DNA of 64,000 nucleotides from Bisporella sp. PMI_857 (taxonomy: Eukaryota > Ascomycota > Leotiomycetes > Helotiales > Helotiaceae): NCBI GenBank assembly GCA_021307315.1, contig JAJSPD010000054.1:62001-126000 (forward strand), written 5' to 3'. Under the pieces are notes generated by a model. That model was not told the origin of the DNA. It saw nothing but the letters and a program-made list of their open reading frames with translations, and made no database searches. Positions 1 to 10,987 of the stretch are shown in pieces; positions within the stretch are counted from its first letter, which is position 1, and each line of letters opens with the position of its first letter. The position numbers were made by a program, and so were the translations under genes.

Positions 1-1383
1 CACCGGGCCACGTAAAAGGTTGATATGATTAGGCTCCAGAGATGTTTGCCTGATCTGCTGGTGTGGAGACAAACAAAGCTTGAGGTGGATGAATTGAGCA
101 ACTAAATAAATATTTTACCCGGTCTTAGAGTTCATTTTTTGTACTCGCCGAATGTGAAAAATGAACATTTCGTCACCACTCAAGCTTAGTTCCATTATCT
201 AGTCAGTGTTATCCACGACTAGCTTTTTCAAGCAGGATGTCACCACGAATTATTTTCTTAAGTGCTGCAAATCTTAGACGGGATTCTAGAGTTTATACTG
301 TCCCAGAGAGATCTGGCCGCGCTGAAACTTCGAAATGCAGCAATGCTCTCAGTTTTCAAACCTGCAACGAATCTGAACATACATGAGTTCAAAGTAAGGA
401 ACTAAGCGGCCATCAGCGAGGAATTCCCAGCCATGTAATTAGCTATATTCGTCTTGAGACAAACTTCTACTTTTCAATCTCTTTTCTGCACTTATAAGAT
501 TCATGCACATTCGGTCCCTTTAATAAATCGTCCCATGTCTTTCTCACATTAGTAAATTCATATTCCTGATCATATAAGTTGATTCATTCATCGCTCTCAG
601 CATCATATCATGCGGCGTATACTGGTAGGCAACTCGGAAGTACGGTGGGGTTGGTCCTCATCAGTATCCTGAATCGCCATCGTTTGAGCAACGCGACATA
701 TTGTGGTTCGGTTCGGCAAATATTTTTTTCAGATAGGATATCATTCCAGTATCGGTAGCTCGGTAGGACTAGGCCGACGGTTTGAAAGGATCCTGCCATG
801 TCGCCCACTGCCTAAGTACATCATCCCAGACGTTGACATCTGGGATGGCTAAGCGAGAACGATAAGGGGTAAGTTTACATTTTGAATTATGATCTGGCCA
901 GCACTCTCTGTTTCCCCATATCCAGATGAAATCGAGGGACGAATTCAGAATCCGGGACTAAGTTTTCCAACCCTTTTGTTAATGAAACCTTTCGAACCGT
1001 TCAAAGGCAGACAATGATTTTTCTGCTACACAAGGTTACTGTAACGACCAGCTGTGATCACATCACAGGGCTGGGCACTCCAAACCCTCCATCACTCAGG
1101 ATACAAGATCTCGCCCGGGAACTGGCATGACTGTGACCTGTATGAATTACATTAAGGACCCGGATGATCTCAGATGATAAGGTCAGAGAATACTCATGTA
1201 TACTCACCGAAATCTTGGCTTCATTACGACTCGTGTAACGATGAGCAGCGAAGCTATATTACCGTGATCTGTGGCCGTCCTCAAAATACTTGAGAAGCAG
1301 AGACACAGAATCCACCAGAGACACCAGACATTCCTGTAGCCCATCTATTTCTCAGCCCCCAATATCCGACACCACGGACGACA
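1..1383. other. Intergenic, no gene recognised
   Basis: AT-rich sequence with only short open frames (for example about 66 codons on the minus strand near 608-808). None shows a domain, signal peptide or convincing splice structure. It may hold the promoter of the small candidate gene that follows. Confidence 0.5.
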
Positions 1384-1769
1384 ATGCATCGAATCACCAT
1401 TCTCTTCCCGCTCCTCCTCTTAGCACTCTCCGAGCTCGTTTCCAGTACCCCAATCGCAGAACACGGACGTATAGGTCACTACCGTGTATCCAGCGAAGCC
1501 AACAACGCCGAGATCATCAACGCCGATACCCACGACCGCAGCCCAGCAGCTTCTGTGGATTCATCTATCTTCCCGCCTACCCACCTTCCTGCGTCCTCTC
1601 ACTAAGTAGAAAAAATCAGACGTACGCCGACACCTGTAACGTGCAGAATCGGGACGGCGTCGTTATGTCAGCTGTGCACGAGTGCTACAAATACATATCG
1701 CGAGGAAGCGAATGCGACAGCCATCCGGGACTGCAAGGGCGTTTGCGGTCGTCCCATGTGCTCGCCTAA
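1384..1769 (+). CDS. Possible small secreted cysteine-containing protein
   Basis: The ATG at 1384 opens a frame with a classic signal peptide: a short basic start, then a Leu-rich core at about residues 5-20 ending near SSTP. That frame stops at 1603-1605. A likely intron runs from GTGGAT at 1555 to CAG at 1619, with a branch-like CTCACTAAG near 1599. Splicing it joins the leader to a frame with three Cys that ends at 1769, giving about 106 aa. Without splicing, the original frame reopens past its stop into a different Cys-rich stretch (CRIG..CQLC..DCKGVCGRPMC), so a broken gene is an alternative. Length and signal peptide fit a fungal effector-like protein, but no family is recognised. Confidence 0.35.
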
Positions 1770-3367
1770 CGCTGGGATTTTTTTTCTTTGTGATGATGTA
1801 AATCAGTATTTTGATTTCAATACTAGAACCGATAATTTTCATTGATGGGTGAATTGGGATGGAATAGGGTGATCTCGATGCGATAGCTGATGGGTGAAAG
1901 CAGAAGGCTCGCTATGCTGTATGTGCTGGAAAGGAAACGGCTGCGGGGCGAATATCTTCAGATAGGAATTGGAACGAGGTTATTTGAATGGGCAGTAGCC
2001 CGGTATGCTGATAGAAGAATTCGGAGGAGTTGGTTTTGGTTGGAGAAGGTGTGTGGGGTTTCTTTGGGCGGACTCTTTGTGGCCCTGTTTCTTTTGCCTT
2101 TTATGATTGCTAAATGGAGGTTCATGATATGCGGAGACGTACCAAAAACCGCTTCGTATTGCTAGAGCATTTCCCGAGAAAAGTGCGTTCCTTAGCAACT
2201 ACACTCTTCCAAATTGCCTGATTAAGGGAAGCCCTGCCGAATCCAACAGTGGATTTATTCTTGTTGCGCGAACTAAGGGTATATTTGCATTGATCCGGAT
2301 CGAGAACTTTTGATGGAGACCTGGGGTTAGATAAATATAGATACCCAGTAGTCGATATTGCCATTATCAAATATCACATAGTTATAAACTTCAAGCCAAG
2401 TAATACCATAGACATCATCTCCCTAATCAGAAGTCATCTCAACCTCCAATACCGGTTTTAAATAATGATAGCATCTCATATAATCGCTTTTATCATTGTT
2501 GTCTGAGCCTCGTTACCGCCAGAAACAAAGTAGGAGTAAGAATCTCGTTTATCAAGACGTTAAGTGCCATGCTCCATCTCTGATGCGGTCCTAGATTAGT
2601 GAGGAAAAAAATATGAGTTTTTATAACCCAGCCCGACTAGTAGTATATGAAGAAGCGCAACGATGGTGAATAGCAATGTTATGATAAAATTTCTGAGCAG
2701 GGGAAGAAGAAATGATAACAGGGATGACTTGGAGGCTTGGTTTGTGGAGAGCCAAGTTTAATGAGTTCAAAATTAACATCCTCAGTTGAGGGTGTTTTGC
2801 TTGTCGAAGTTCTATCATTCAGAACTCACACTAGACTCAATGGACCCAAAGTCAACTATCTTATATAGACGGCATATCAACAACAGAGTGAAAACCTAGC
2901 AAACCGTTGAATATATCCGCAATGAATTGTTGACTATTTTGTTAGAGGCTTGGATGGTGTTGAACAGCTGTAGTTCAGAACTCCAAGCTTAGAACTATTG
3001 ATCTTCTTTAGTCTTAGCCATGGGAAGAAGATAAAGCGACTTGGTTTTCATATGCAATATCAAAACAAAATACTTACAGTACAATATTGTGAAGAGGCGT
3101 TGTCGGCCTTGTGATGGCTAAGGTGAAGTTAGGGGACACTCCCTCCACACTCTTGGCAGCTTATGTCATCCGGCCTGGATTCGCATGCTGCTGCATAGAG
3201 CTTGAAGCAGCATCAACATCACTCTCTGCGCGCATGCCAATTCAAATTGCCAATTGAGTCAGACAAGCATATGAACACACTAATTGCGCGCCTCCCACTC
3301 GCTCAGAACCCGACTATACCTCGGCGACTTTGCCATTCACTTAATATATAATACCCAACTCCGCGAA
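1770..3367. other. Intergenic, no gene recognised
   Basis: AT-rich. It contains a 91-codon open frame at 1890-2165 with a hydrophobic centre but no start context, homology or introns to support it. The last few hundred bases must hold the vps29 promoter. Confidence 0.5.
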
Positions 3368-4019
3368 ATGGCTTCCAGACTCGTCTTAGTTATTGGGGAC
3401 CTCCACATCCCAGACCGAGCTCTTGATATACCTGCAAAGGTACCCTGCTTCCTGTATCCGTCACAGAGCTTCACTGATTTCCATGGAACAGTTCAAGAAG
3501 CTCCTCACGCCCGGAAAGATCGGTCAAACACTATGCCTAGGCAACCTAACAGACAAAGCTACCTATGAGTACCTCCGCTCCATCGCACCAGACTTGAAGA
3601 TCGTAAAAGGCCGATTCGACGCTGAGGCCACCTCTCTCCCTCTCTCGCAAGTCGTCACTCACGGGTCCCTACGAATCGGCTTCTTAGAAGGGTTTACGAT
3701 GGTCGCGCCGAACGAGATGGATCTCATGGTCGCAGAGGCGAATAAGCTGGATGTGGATGTGTTATGCTGGGGCGGCACGCATAGGTTCGATGCGTATGAT
3801 TATGAGAATAAGTTCTTTGTGAACCCGGGCAGCGCGACAGGAGCTTTCACCACGGGATGGGTGGGCGAGGATGAGCAAATGGTGCCTAGCTTTTGTCTGA
3901 TGGATGTGCAGGGGATCGGATTGACGTTGTATGTGTATCAGTTGAGGAAAGATGCTAATGGGGTGGAGAGTGTGAATGTGGAGAAGATCACTTGGACGAA
4001 ACAGGTTGGTAGTAGTTGA
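3368..4019 (+). CDS. vps29: Retromer subunit Vps29
   Basis: Two exons (3368-3439 and 3492-4019) with a 52-nt intron encode 199 aa. The start is the ATG at 3368, which gives the metallophosphoesterase-fold N-terminus with VLVIGDLHIP. GNLTDK, the VKGRFD region, THGSLRIGF and a C-terminal NPGSATGAF follow, all characteristic of Vps29. In the retromer core Vps29 binds Vps35 and supports endosome-to-Golgi and endosome-to-plasma-membrane recycling. The usual catalytic histidine positions of true phosphatases are partly replaced in this family, so it acts as a scaffold. It is convergent with the shugoshin gene downstream. Another retromer-linked gene (snx3) lies at 60 kb. Confidence 0.96.
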
Positions 4020-4340
4020 AGGATTGCATGACGATGGCTTTTGGAACGAAATTCACGTGGGGCGGCTCGCTGCGGAAGAGCAGATAAACGTCCCAAAGAT
4101 ATATGCTGTGGTTCATCAATGAGCAAAGGGATGTGATGTAGATGAACCACTATTGTGGGGGATATACCAGACATTACATCTCACTTCACGCAAAGATGGA
4201 GCTAGGCAGTTGGTATCATATCATTGCACAACGTCAAAGAAACTATTAAAAATAAACGCCTCCTGCTAAACCTGTGTAGAATCGCTCATGAATCGCTCAT
4301 AAACCAAAGAAACCACTACAAAGTGTCATGAATCATAACC
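4020..4340. other. Shared 3' region of two convergent genes
   Basis: 321 bp between the stops of vps29 (plus) and sgo1 (minus). It contains a short direct repeat of AATCGCTCAT near 4280-4300. No gene is seen. Confidence 0.6.
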
Positions 4341-6637
4341 TCATAACATCATGCTTCTCCGCCGTGCTGCGATTCTATCACTCCTTGATGGCTCCCCCGT
4401 GATTGAATCTGCCCCGAAAGCTACCATGGAAGCCGAACTTGCTGCTTTCCTTAAATGCTTGTCCTCATTCTCCTTCCTTGCGTCGCCGTTTATCGAAGAC
4501 GAACCTCTTGGGACAGCGGATGATTGTCGTCTATGTGATACTGAACCCTCGGCTTTTCTTGTTCCAGAAATATTGGAGTCCTTAATGTCAGGAGCAGGAC
4601 CACTGTCTCTCATAATGGTTGTGTGTCTCCTGGAAAACCTCGACGATGTCTTTTCTATTTTGACGGATTTCGCTGGTGCTTCCTCAAGAGGGGGTGGAGG
4701 AGAGCCCTGGCACTCATAGATGTCAGCGTTATCTACTGCTTTCGCTGGCAAATTTGCGCTCTCGAGTGTCTTTTCCTTTGCTTCCGTTCGAGCTTTCCTA
4801 GTCGATGCAAGAAGAGCCGACATGGCATTCCCTGAGCTCGCCCGAAGAATCTCTGATTCCTGGTTAAGTAGTGATTCTCTGCGCTTCCTGTGAGTCGATA
4901 TAGAGTTGGGCAGGGAATCTGACATAGATCCTTTGCTTCCAAGGGGACTGTTCTCTACGGTGGTGGATGATGACAATGACATTATTTTCCAGGAATCATC
5001 GGTTTCAGGCTCCGTCTTGATTTTGATGCCAGACCCGCTGATAAGCTGCGTGCTGTGGGAATTAATTCCTTCCTCAACTTTAACAGTGTTCTGCTTTAGC
5101 TTGGCTTCAGCAGCTACGGCATCAACAAGTTCCTTCGTTGGTCGCCGCATTTTGTCTCGTAGATTCGGCTCCGCATAACTCACGGCACCTCGAGCTCGGC
5201 GACTATGCCGGTGACCATCCGACTCGGGCCCAAGATCAGCAGGTGGTGGTGTATCTCGGGACTCGCCCCTAGTAGTTGAAGGCTGTGACTCAAATGGCGA
5301 CAGGATGTCTAGCGTTGCTGGAGTTTCAGGTTCTGGGATCACTAGATTTGCTTGAATAAGTGGTTCTTGTCCCGATTTGATAACTACAGGCGCATGCGTC
5401 TTTTGCTGAGATAATTCTTCGGCCTCTTTAGACTTCAGATCGACCTTTTCTGGTTTCGCATCGTGACCAAGAGGGTCTCTTCCCCTCTTTCGTGGAGAGT
5501 TATTGACACTTTTCGGTGCTAACACTTTTCTTGTAGGGACTGTGTTGCCTGTCACTTTCTCTGAAGGTGCTCCTTTTGAGAGAGGAGCTTTCTCCTTGGC
5601 CATTTTACTTGCTGGTTTTTCAAGAACAGCTCCTGGCCTACTCCTATTCCTTTCATCACTAATAACGCGTTTGAAATTGAAGTCGTCAATAATATCCTCA
5701 ACTTTCCTTGTTTCTATATCGACTTCCTCCTCTTCTCTTGCGCTCAGTTTTCTCTTAGCCCCTGTTTTGAGAGTTCCCGTAATTTCTTTCATCCCTTGGC
5801 CAAGCTCCGTAATGCTTGCCACACTAGGCTCCATGGAGGCGATACTGTCTTTTCTTTTCTTTCTATGCTCGAGATTCATTGCGATTGCGGGGTCGAGGCC
5901 GGGGATGTCTTCCAATTCGGGCTTTCTCGGTCTAACAGGTAAGTCAATTTTGACTGGGTCTTCATCCACAAATTGTGATACTGGCGGAGGACCAATATCT
6001 GGCGAATCTGTTGCGTCTATTGCAGCGCCGGAAAGGATTACTGTCAGCTCTTGTTGCCTATTCATCATTAGTAAGTAGCAAGTAACAAAAAAGGCGACGC
6101 ACTCGAGAGTTCTTCGAGGGTAATACTTGTTTTCCAGGATCGGCGGTAGTCTGCCCTCTTGAGCTGCCATATCTTCACTCAATGCACAATTGTTCTTCGT
6201 TGCCCTCTGATTAGGGCTTTTGCAAGCATTTGTTCCAGTCATATTTCCTGCCTTAGGCGAGTGCTTCTGAAGAGTAGGTTCATGATCAAGGTCGCTGATC
6301 AATGCACTAATTTCCAGCAGTTTAGATTCTAGTTGTGTTTTAATTGCCTTCGTATGCGCCGATTTCCTTTGGGATTTGCCGTTCTCCATTTCGCCCTTGA
6401 GGCGGATGATCTCTCCCCTCAGCCCTAGATTCTCGGCAAGTAGTCGTGAGGTCTCATTTTCGAGGCTTCGAATCCGTAGCGATTGAGTAGAGTTTACTCT
6501 GGCGATATCGCGATTCTGACGCATAAATCTGCGCTTCACTAAGGGATGTTACTCCTTTATCAGGGCACGAGAACAGATTGCGACTTACGAGACTCGATGG
6601 TTTCTACAGGCGCCGGTGGCTCATTAAGTCGTGCCAT
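4341..6637 (-). CDS. sgo1: Shugoshin, protector of centromeric cohesin
   Basis: Three exons (6589-6637, 6103-6538, 4341-6057) encode 733 aa. The first exon carries the start MARLNEPP and joins through a 50-nt intron to the conserved coiled coil KRRFMRQNRDIAR at about residues 17-75. A second intron of 45 nt is in frame and stop-free; it is recognised by GTGCGT, a TTACTAAT branch and AATAG. Around residues 445-470 lies the basic shugoshin C-terminal motif RRARGAVSYAEPNLRDKM, which in this family binds phosphorylated H2A. The coiled coil recruits PP2A in the family and so shields cohesin from separase during meiosis and mitosis. The remainder is low-complexity and rich in Lys, Glu and Ser. The promoter is shared with dad2. 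Confidence 0.92.
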
Positions 6638-6958
6638 TGGATTTGAACATGCGGCGGGAAGACCAAAAAATCATCAAGGCTTCGTTTATGGATTGTTCTC
6701 TATTGCTGAGTTCGTTGTAGGGAAGCTAAGCAAGCCGGCTAATATGAAGACTGGATGTTGTGACGGAAACTTTTTTGTGGTCATGTTTATTTACTTAAGC
6801 CTTGATGGGGTTAGATTAAATGCCACCCCTGTCACTTACGGACCCCATTATTCCCTAACAATGTGCCTTGGTACCTTTTCATTGTTTCAACGAAAATCGT
6901 AACAAGGCTGATTACTTCTGGGCTTGGTGAAAATTTACATGCTCTTTGCAAAACCAAA
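6638..6958. promoter_or_regulatory. Divergent sgo1/dad2 promoter
   Basis: 321 bp separate the shugoshin start codon (6637, minus) from the dad2 start codon (6959, plus). No other gene fits, so both promoters and 5' UTRs must share this segment. I could not pick out a specific cell-cycle box with confidence. Confidence 0.6.
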
Positions 6959-7512
6959 ATGTCATACTCTTCGCGCCCTTTACCATCACACCTGCGACAA
7001 GGATCTACCACGGGAAATTTGACCTCCAGTACTGCAGGACAGTCCCCGATTCTCCTAGCGCGCATCAATGAGAAGAAGGCAGAACTAGAGAACCTCAAGC
7101 AGCTGCGGGATCTTAGTGCAGGATTAGCAGGGCAGATGCAGATGCTTGAGGAGAAACTGGCGACGTTATCTGATGGCACAGAAGGTAGGCATCTAGTATG
7201 CGCTGTCGCTAGACTCAGGCTCATAAGGTGGGGCAGCTGTCGCAATGGTGTTGAGCAATTGGCATAATGTTCTTCAGGCAATTAGTATGGCATCAAGTGA
7301 GTTCAGTTCCCACGTGTTCACGTATAAATCTAATAGTAAGCGAAGTGAAAATTCCACAGCCAAAAGAAACGGGGGAGACAGATCGTGATGATGCGGCAAA
7401 GAACACTGACTCTGCGCTTGCTCTGCCCCAAACTTTGGTTAGAATACCTACAGAGCATGCACCAATGCTGCAGCCAGCACAAGCTGGTACAGGAGGCAAT
7501 GGCGATTCCTGA
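6959..7512 (+). CDS. dad2: DASH complex subunit Dad2
   Basis: Three exons (6959-7184, 7237-7296, 7346-7512) encode 150 aa. The core reads SPILLARINEKKAELENLKQL, then a coiled coil, then VLSNWHNVLQAISMASMKIPQP, the typical Dad2 order. The second acceptor (CGAAG at 7345) was chosen because it restores the conserved SMASMKIPQP junction; other AGs break the frame. Dad2 is one of ten subunits of the DASH/Dam1 ring that couples kinetochores to spindle microtubules. It is fungal-specific. The tail beyond about residue 100 is polar and variable. It is divergent from sgo1. Confidence 0.93.
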
Positions 7513-8310
7513 GGATAAGGCAAGTGATTATGGGAGCCTTCGAATATATAACATATAGGGTCTATGATTTTCCGTGCCACTGCATAGCTTGCCTTGAAGG
7601 CTAATTGGTATCGGGTGCGATTGATGAACCAAAAAAATCTGACATGTTGTAAAAAGCTTGAAAGTCAGCGGGAAGGCGTATGGAAGAGGATGACCGAAAC
7701 CCGATATATCAGAGTTCCATGCTGTACTATGTAGTCCGCTTAAGCCTGGCAAAACTTGCATATAACCCAGTATATAGATATTCAGGTCTCCAGGGAAATT
7801 AGGAATATCTTAAAGCATAAGATTACAGGAATGAAAGGGATTGTTAGAACAAATGAAGCATCAATATCCCCAGGTTCTGGCTTTTCGAATATTAATTTTG
7901 TACATCTGAGAAAGATATCCCATGTATTCAAATAGCATAGATAATCTGCGGCTGCATAAAGCTATTCCAATTGGGAACGCGTTTTGCCGCGTCAGTTTCG
8001 TGTTACAACTTTGCTGGTTGCCGTGGAGATCCCTGTTCCAGCCAAAAACAGCTTTCCTTCCTCCCTGCCTCCTTGTTAGTAAAGACAACCCGCTCCACAA
8101 TCGATAAAGAGCTTTGACATTGCTTCAATTGCGTCTCGATTTGTGAAGTTCATCTTGAATAGTCAATATCATCCAGGTTCAATTGCAATTACAAATTACA
8201 ACCTTTACATCCAACCACGATCCGGTAAAGCCTGGTTTCCAAGCCTGCATTACATCGCAAATTGCGAGTCACTCCTTCCGGCCGTTTTAGGCTTGCTTTC
8301 TAGAGAGAAG
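7513..8310. other. Intergenic, no gene recognised
   Basis: 798 bp between dad2 and the next plus-strand gene. Only short open frames are present. It presumably holds the dad2 3' UTR and the promoter of the downstream coiled-coil gene. Confidence 0.55.
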
Positions 8311-10581
8311 ATGGCTCGAGTCACACGTTCCCAGAAGATCCTTGTTGCAGAAGATAATCCCGCCCTAGTATCTCAAAAGTGCGAAGCGTCCTTGCCAACA
8401 ACTACTGCATTGGCAGAGATACCCGGTGCAAGTAACACGATGCCACCAATTGAGGAAGATACATTTAACATCGACGCATCACTCAAAACACTTAAAGCTG
8501 CTTACCGGAGCGCGATTGGAGGAAAGAAGAACAAGAAGGGAAAGAACAGGAAGCAGGATATCGAGGACTCGGGCGCACAAAGTCCAGGCGTCTTGCAAGA
8601 GGTTGAAGGTAGTTTGAAACCAGAACCAATTCCAGCGGAATCTAAAGGACACCTAAAGGAGGCGCAAAGCAGTCTAACGGATAGCAAAAACTCTGTTGAT
8701 TCAGAGCAGCTTTTGCTACAATTGCAGGGAAGTGAAGAAAAGAAATCGGTATGTAGTCTAATCGTGGTAGCGTAGTCTCGATGCCTCGGATGTCACTCGC
8801 ATGTCGCAAAAAAGAACATCCTCTTATGGAGCTCTATGCATCTATTAACAACTTCTTGTACAGAACTTAAACCTCAGAGTCAAAGAGAATGATGGCCAGA
8901 TTACGCGCACTAGTCGCCGACTAGCTGCTAAGCAAGGTCAGTCAAATTTAATGAGCCTAGGAGTGATAACAGAAGCCACAATTCTATGATCGTCATCGCT
9001 GACAAATAATCATCTATAGTGGACGAAATACCTGGACCAGTTATCACAGAGCCTGTAGTTGTTGTGGATCGAACCCTGCAAACGGCTGTTAGAGAGCCTG
9101 TTGGTGTAAATCAAGATATCCACCGAACTACTGGAGGGGCAACTGTGGATGAAAATGAATCTATGAAATACTTGATTGAGAAACATACTTTCATAGGCAC
9201 TCCGAAGTCGCCAGTGAAGACACTCGAAGAAATCGAGAAATCTTGTGGGACAGAAGTAGCCGCAAATTCTGCAAGAAATGACTCTGAAGACTCATTTATT
9301 GAACAGATAATCTGTCGATCACCAGCAAAGCCGGTTTCCAGAATCGAAGACTCTGTCGAAGCTCTGGACCGGTTTGAGGAAGCATATGAGGCTCTTGATC
9401 AGGCAGTCTTAGCAGAGCAGCTCGCCTCTCCAACAAAGCTTCGAAGGCAGGCGAGCAAACAAGGACTCGATACTTCATCAAGACCCAGAGGCAATCAATC
9501 GTCTGTTACGACTATCTCCAGAACTAACTCAGTCACCAGACAGGCACCATCGCCAAAGCCACAGCCAAAATCAGGCCACGCAACGATGCGTGTCAAGTCA
9601 ACCGCGGCCAAGGTACCAACTCTTAAAAGAGCAACATCCTTAACTTTTAAACCGGCCTCTCAGGCTTCACCAAAGCAGCATGTCAAGGTTGAAGAAACCA
9701 AAAAGGTACCTCCTAGACGCCCATTAAGTCTTCTTCCGCCGAAGGAATCTTCAAAATCAGTCAAACCCGCGACCATACCGACCAAATTCAAGTTGCCTGG
9801 AGAAATCCTGGCCCGAAAAGTGAAGGAGCAGCGGGAGGCTCGTTTGGCTGCACGCGAAGCAAGCGAGGAAGCTCTGAACGCCGGTGCGGTGGCTGTTGGC
9901 CCCAGAACCAAGTCTTCTAAAGCTCCTACCAAACCCGCATTTGAGCTTCCAGGTGAGGCCATATCAAGGAGGAAGAAAGAGGCCCGCGAAGCGCAACTGA
10001 AGACCCAAGAGGAGGAGGAGCGTAAAAGAAGAGAATTTAAGGCAAGGCCCATCCGCAATAGTGTTACATTGGTTCCTCGAGATACAGTTGCAAGCCGGGC
10101 TCGTCAGAGCAAAGCAGGCGTAGATACGATAGAGGATGGCAGCCTCTCGATCTCTAAGAGAAGCTCCAATGTTGGTGCTCATCGGCCCTCTATCGTACAA
10201 CTTAATGCTATTGCAAACTCTTCGGCTCCACGCGCACCAGGTCCAGGTAAGGCTCGTGGAAGCACTAATTCAACACATCATAACGGACTTGGTACGACTA
10301 GTGTGACAGGGCAACGGGTTGTATCTTCGCTGGATTTACAGGCGCAGCGTCAACGCGCAAAGGAAATTTACAATCGAGATACTAAAACCGCCGACGAAAT
10401 CGAGCGAGAGAAGAGAGAACGAGAGGCAGCTGCTAAGCGAGCAAGAGAACAGGCAGCCGAGCGGGGACGTCAAGCAAGCAGAGAGTGGGCAGAGAAACAA
10501 AGAATGAAGAAGCTAGCTGAAGGAGACAAGGGCCTTGGAGCTGGCTATGGTCCGGGAGGTCAGATGGGCTTGAAGGGCTAA
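8311..10581 (+). CDS. Basic coiled-coil protein with TPX2-like repeats
   Basis: Three exons (8311-8748, 8864-8936, 9020-10581) encode 690 aa starting MARVTRSQK. The N-terminal half is polar and low in complexity, with short acidic and SP-rich segments. Near the middle are two related basic helices that start FKLPGEILARK and FELPGEAISRR. The second runs into EEEERKRREFKARPI, which resembles the FKARP-type motif of TPX2 microtubule proteins. The C-terminus is a long charged helix (DEIEREKREREAAAKRAREQ) ending GGQMGLKG. The family is not firmly recognised; microtubule association is an inference from the motif and from the sgo1/dad2 neighbours. It is probably a conserved filamentous-fungal hypothetical protein. 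Confidence 0.8.
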
Positions 10582-10987
10582 GGTCGCGGTCCTCCCGACA
10601 CAGCGCGTCAGCCCTTGCGGTATCATTTGATGCTATTATTATTATTAGTATTGTCTTGAAAGGATTTGAAGCGAAGCGTTTGGAGTCATTTGCTTTTCTA
10701 TACCCTACTGCTTTCGATAACCTGAAAATGGATGCGAGGAGTTCATGGTTCACTATTATCCACAAAAATGAACCAAGATTCTGGGCGAAACGACTTGTAT
10801 TCAACTTGATGGCTTGCGCAGAGGCCAGGAACTTATCATGTTATAAATTATTGTCTGGTCAGTATGCAATATAGCTTTCTAACACTGAGCGACGCATATC
10901 GATATCAGTCGCTGGATAAGATGGTTGTGACCCTGGATGTAGACTAATTGGATGAAATGAGAAGCTCAAAGCGATTACCATCCACTC
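10582..10987. other. Intergenic between convergent genes
   Basis: 406 bp carrying an ATT trinucleotide run near 10633-10645. No gene is supported. Confidence 0.5.

Noticed and set aside
1890..2165. 91-codon frame with a hydrophobic stretch
   Set aside because: No signal peptide at the start, no splice or homology support; left as intergenic.
5503..6078. 191-codon plus-strand open frame opposite shugoshin
   Set aside because: It is the antisense shadow of the low-complexity shugoshin exon; no start context, domain or splicing.
9660..10058. 132-codon minus-strand open frame
   Set aside because: Ser/Leu-rich antisense of the basic coiled-coil region; typical shadow.
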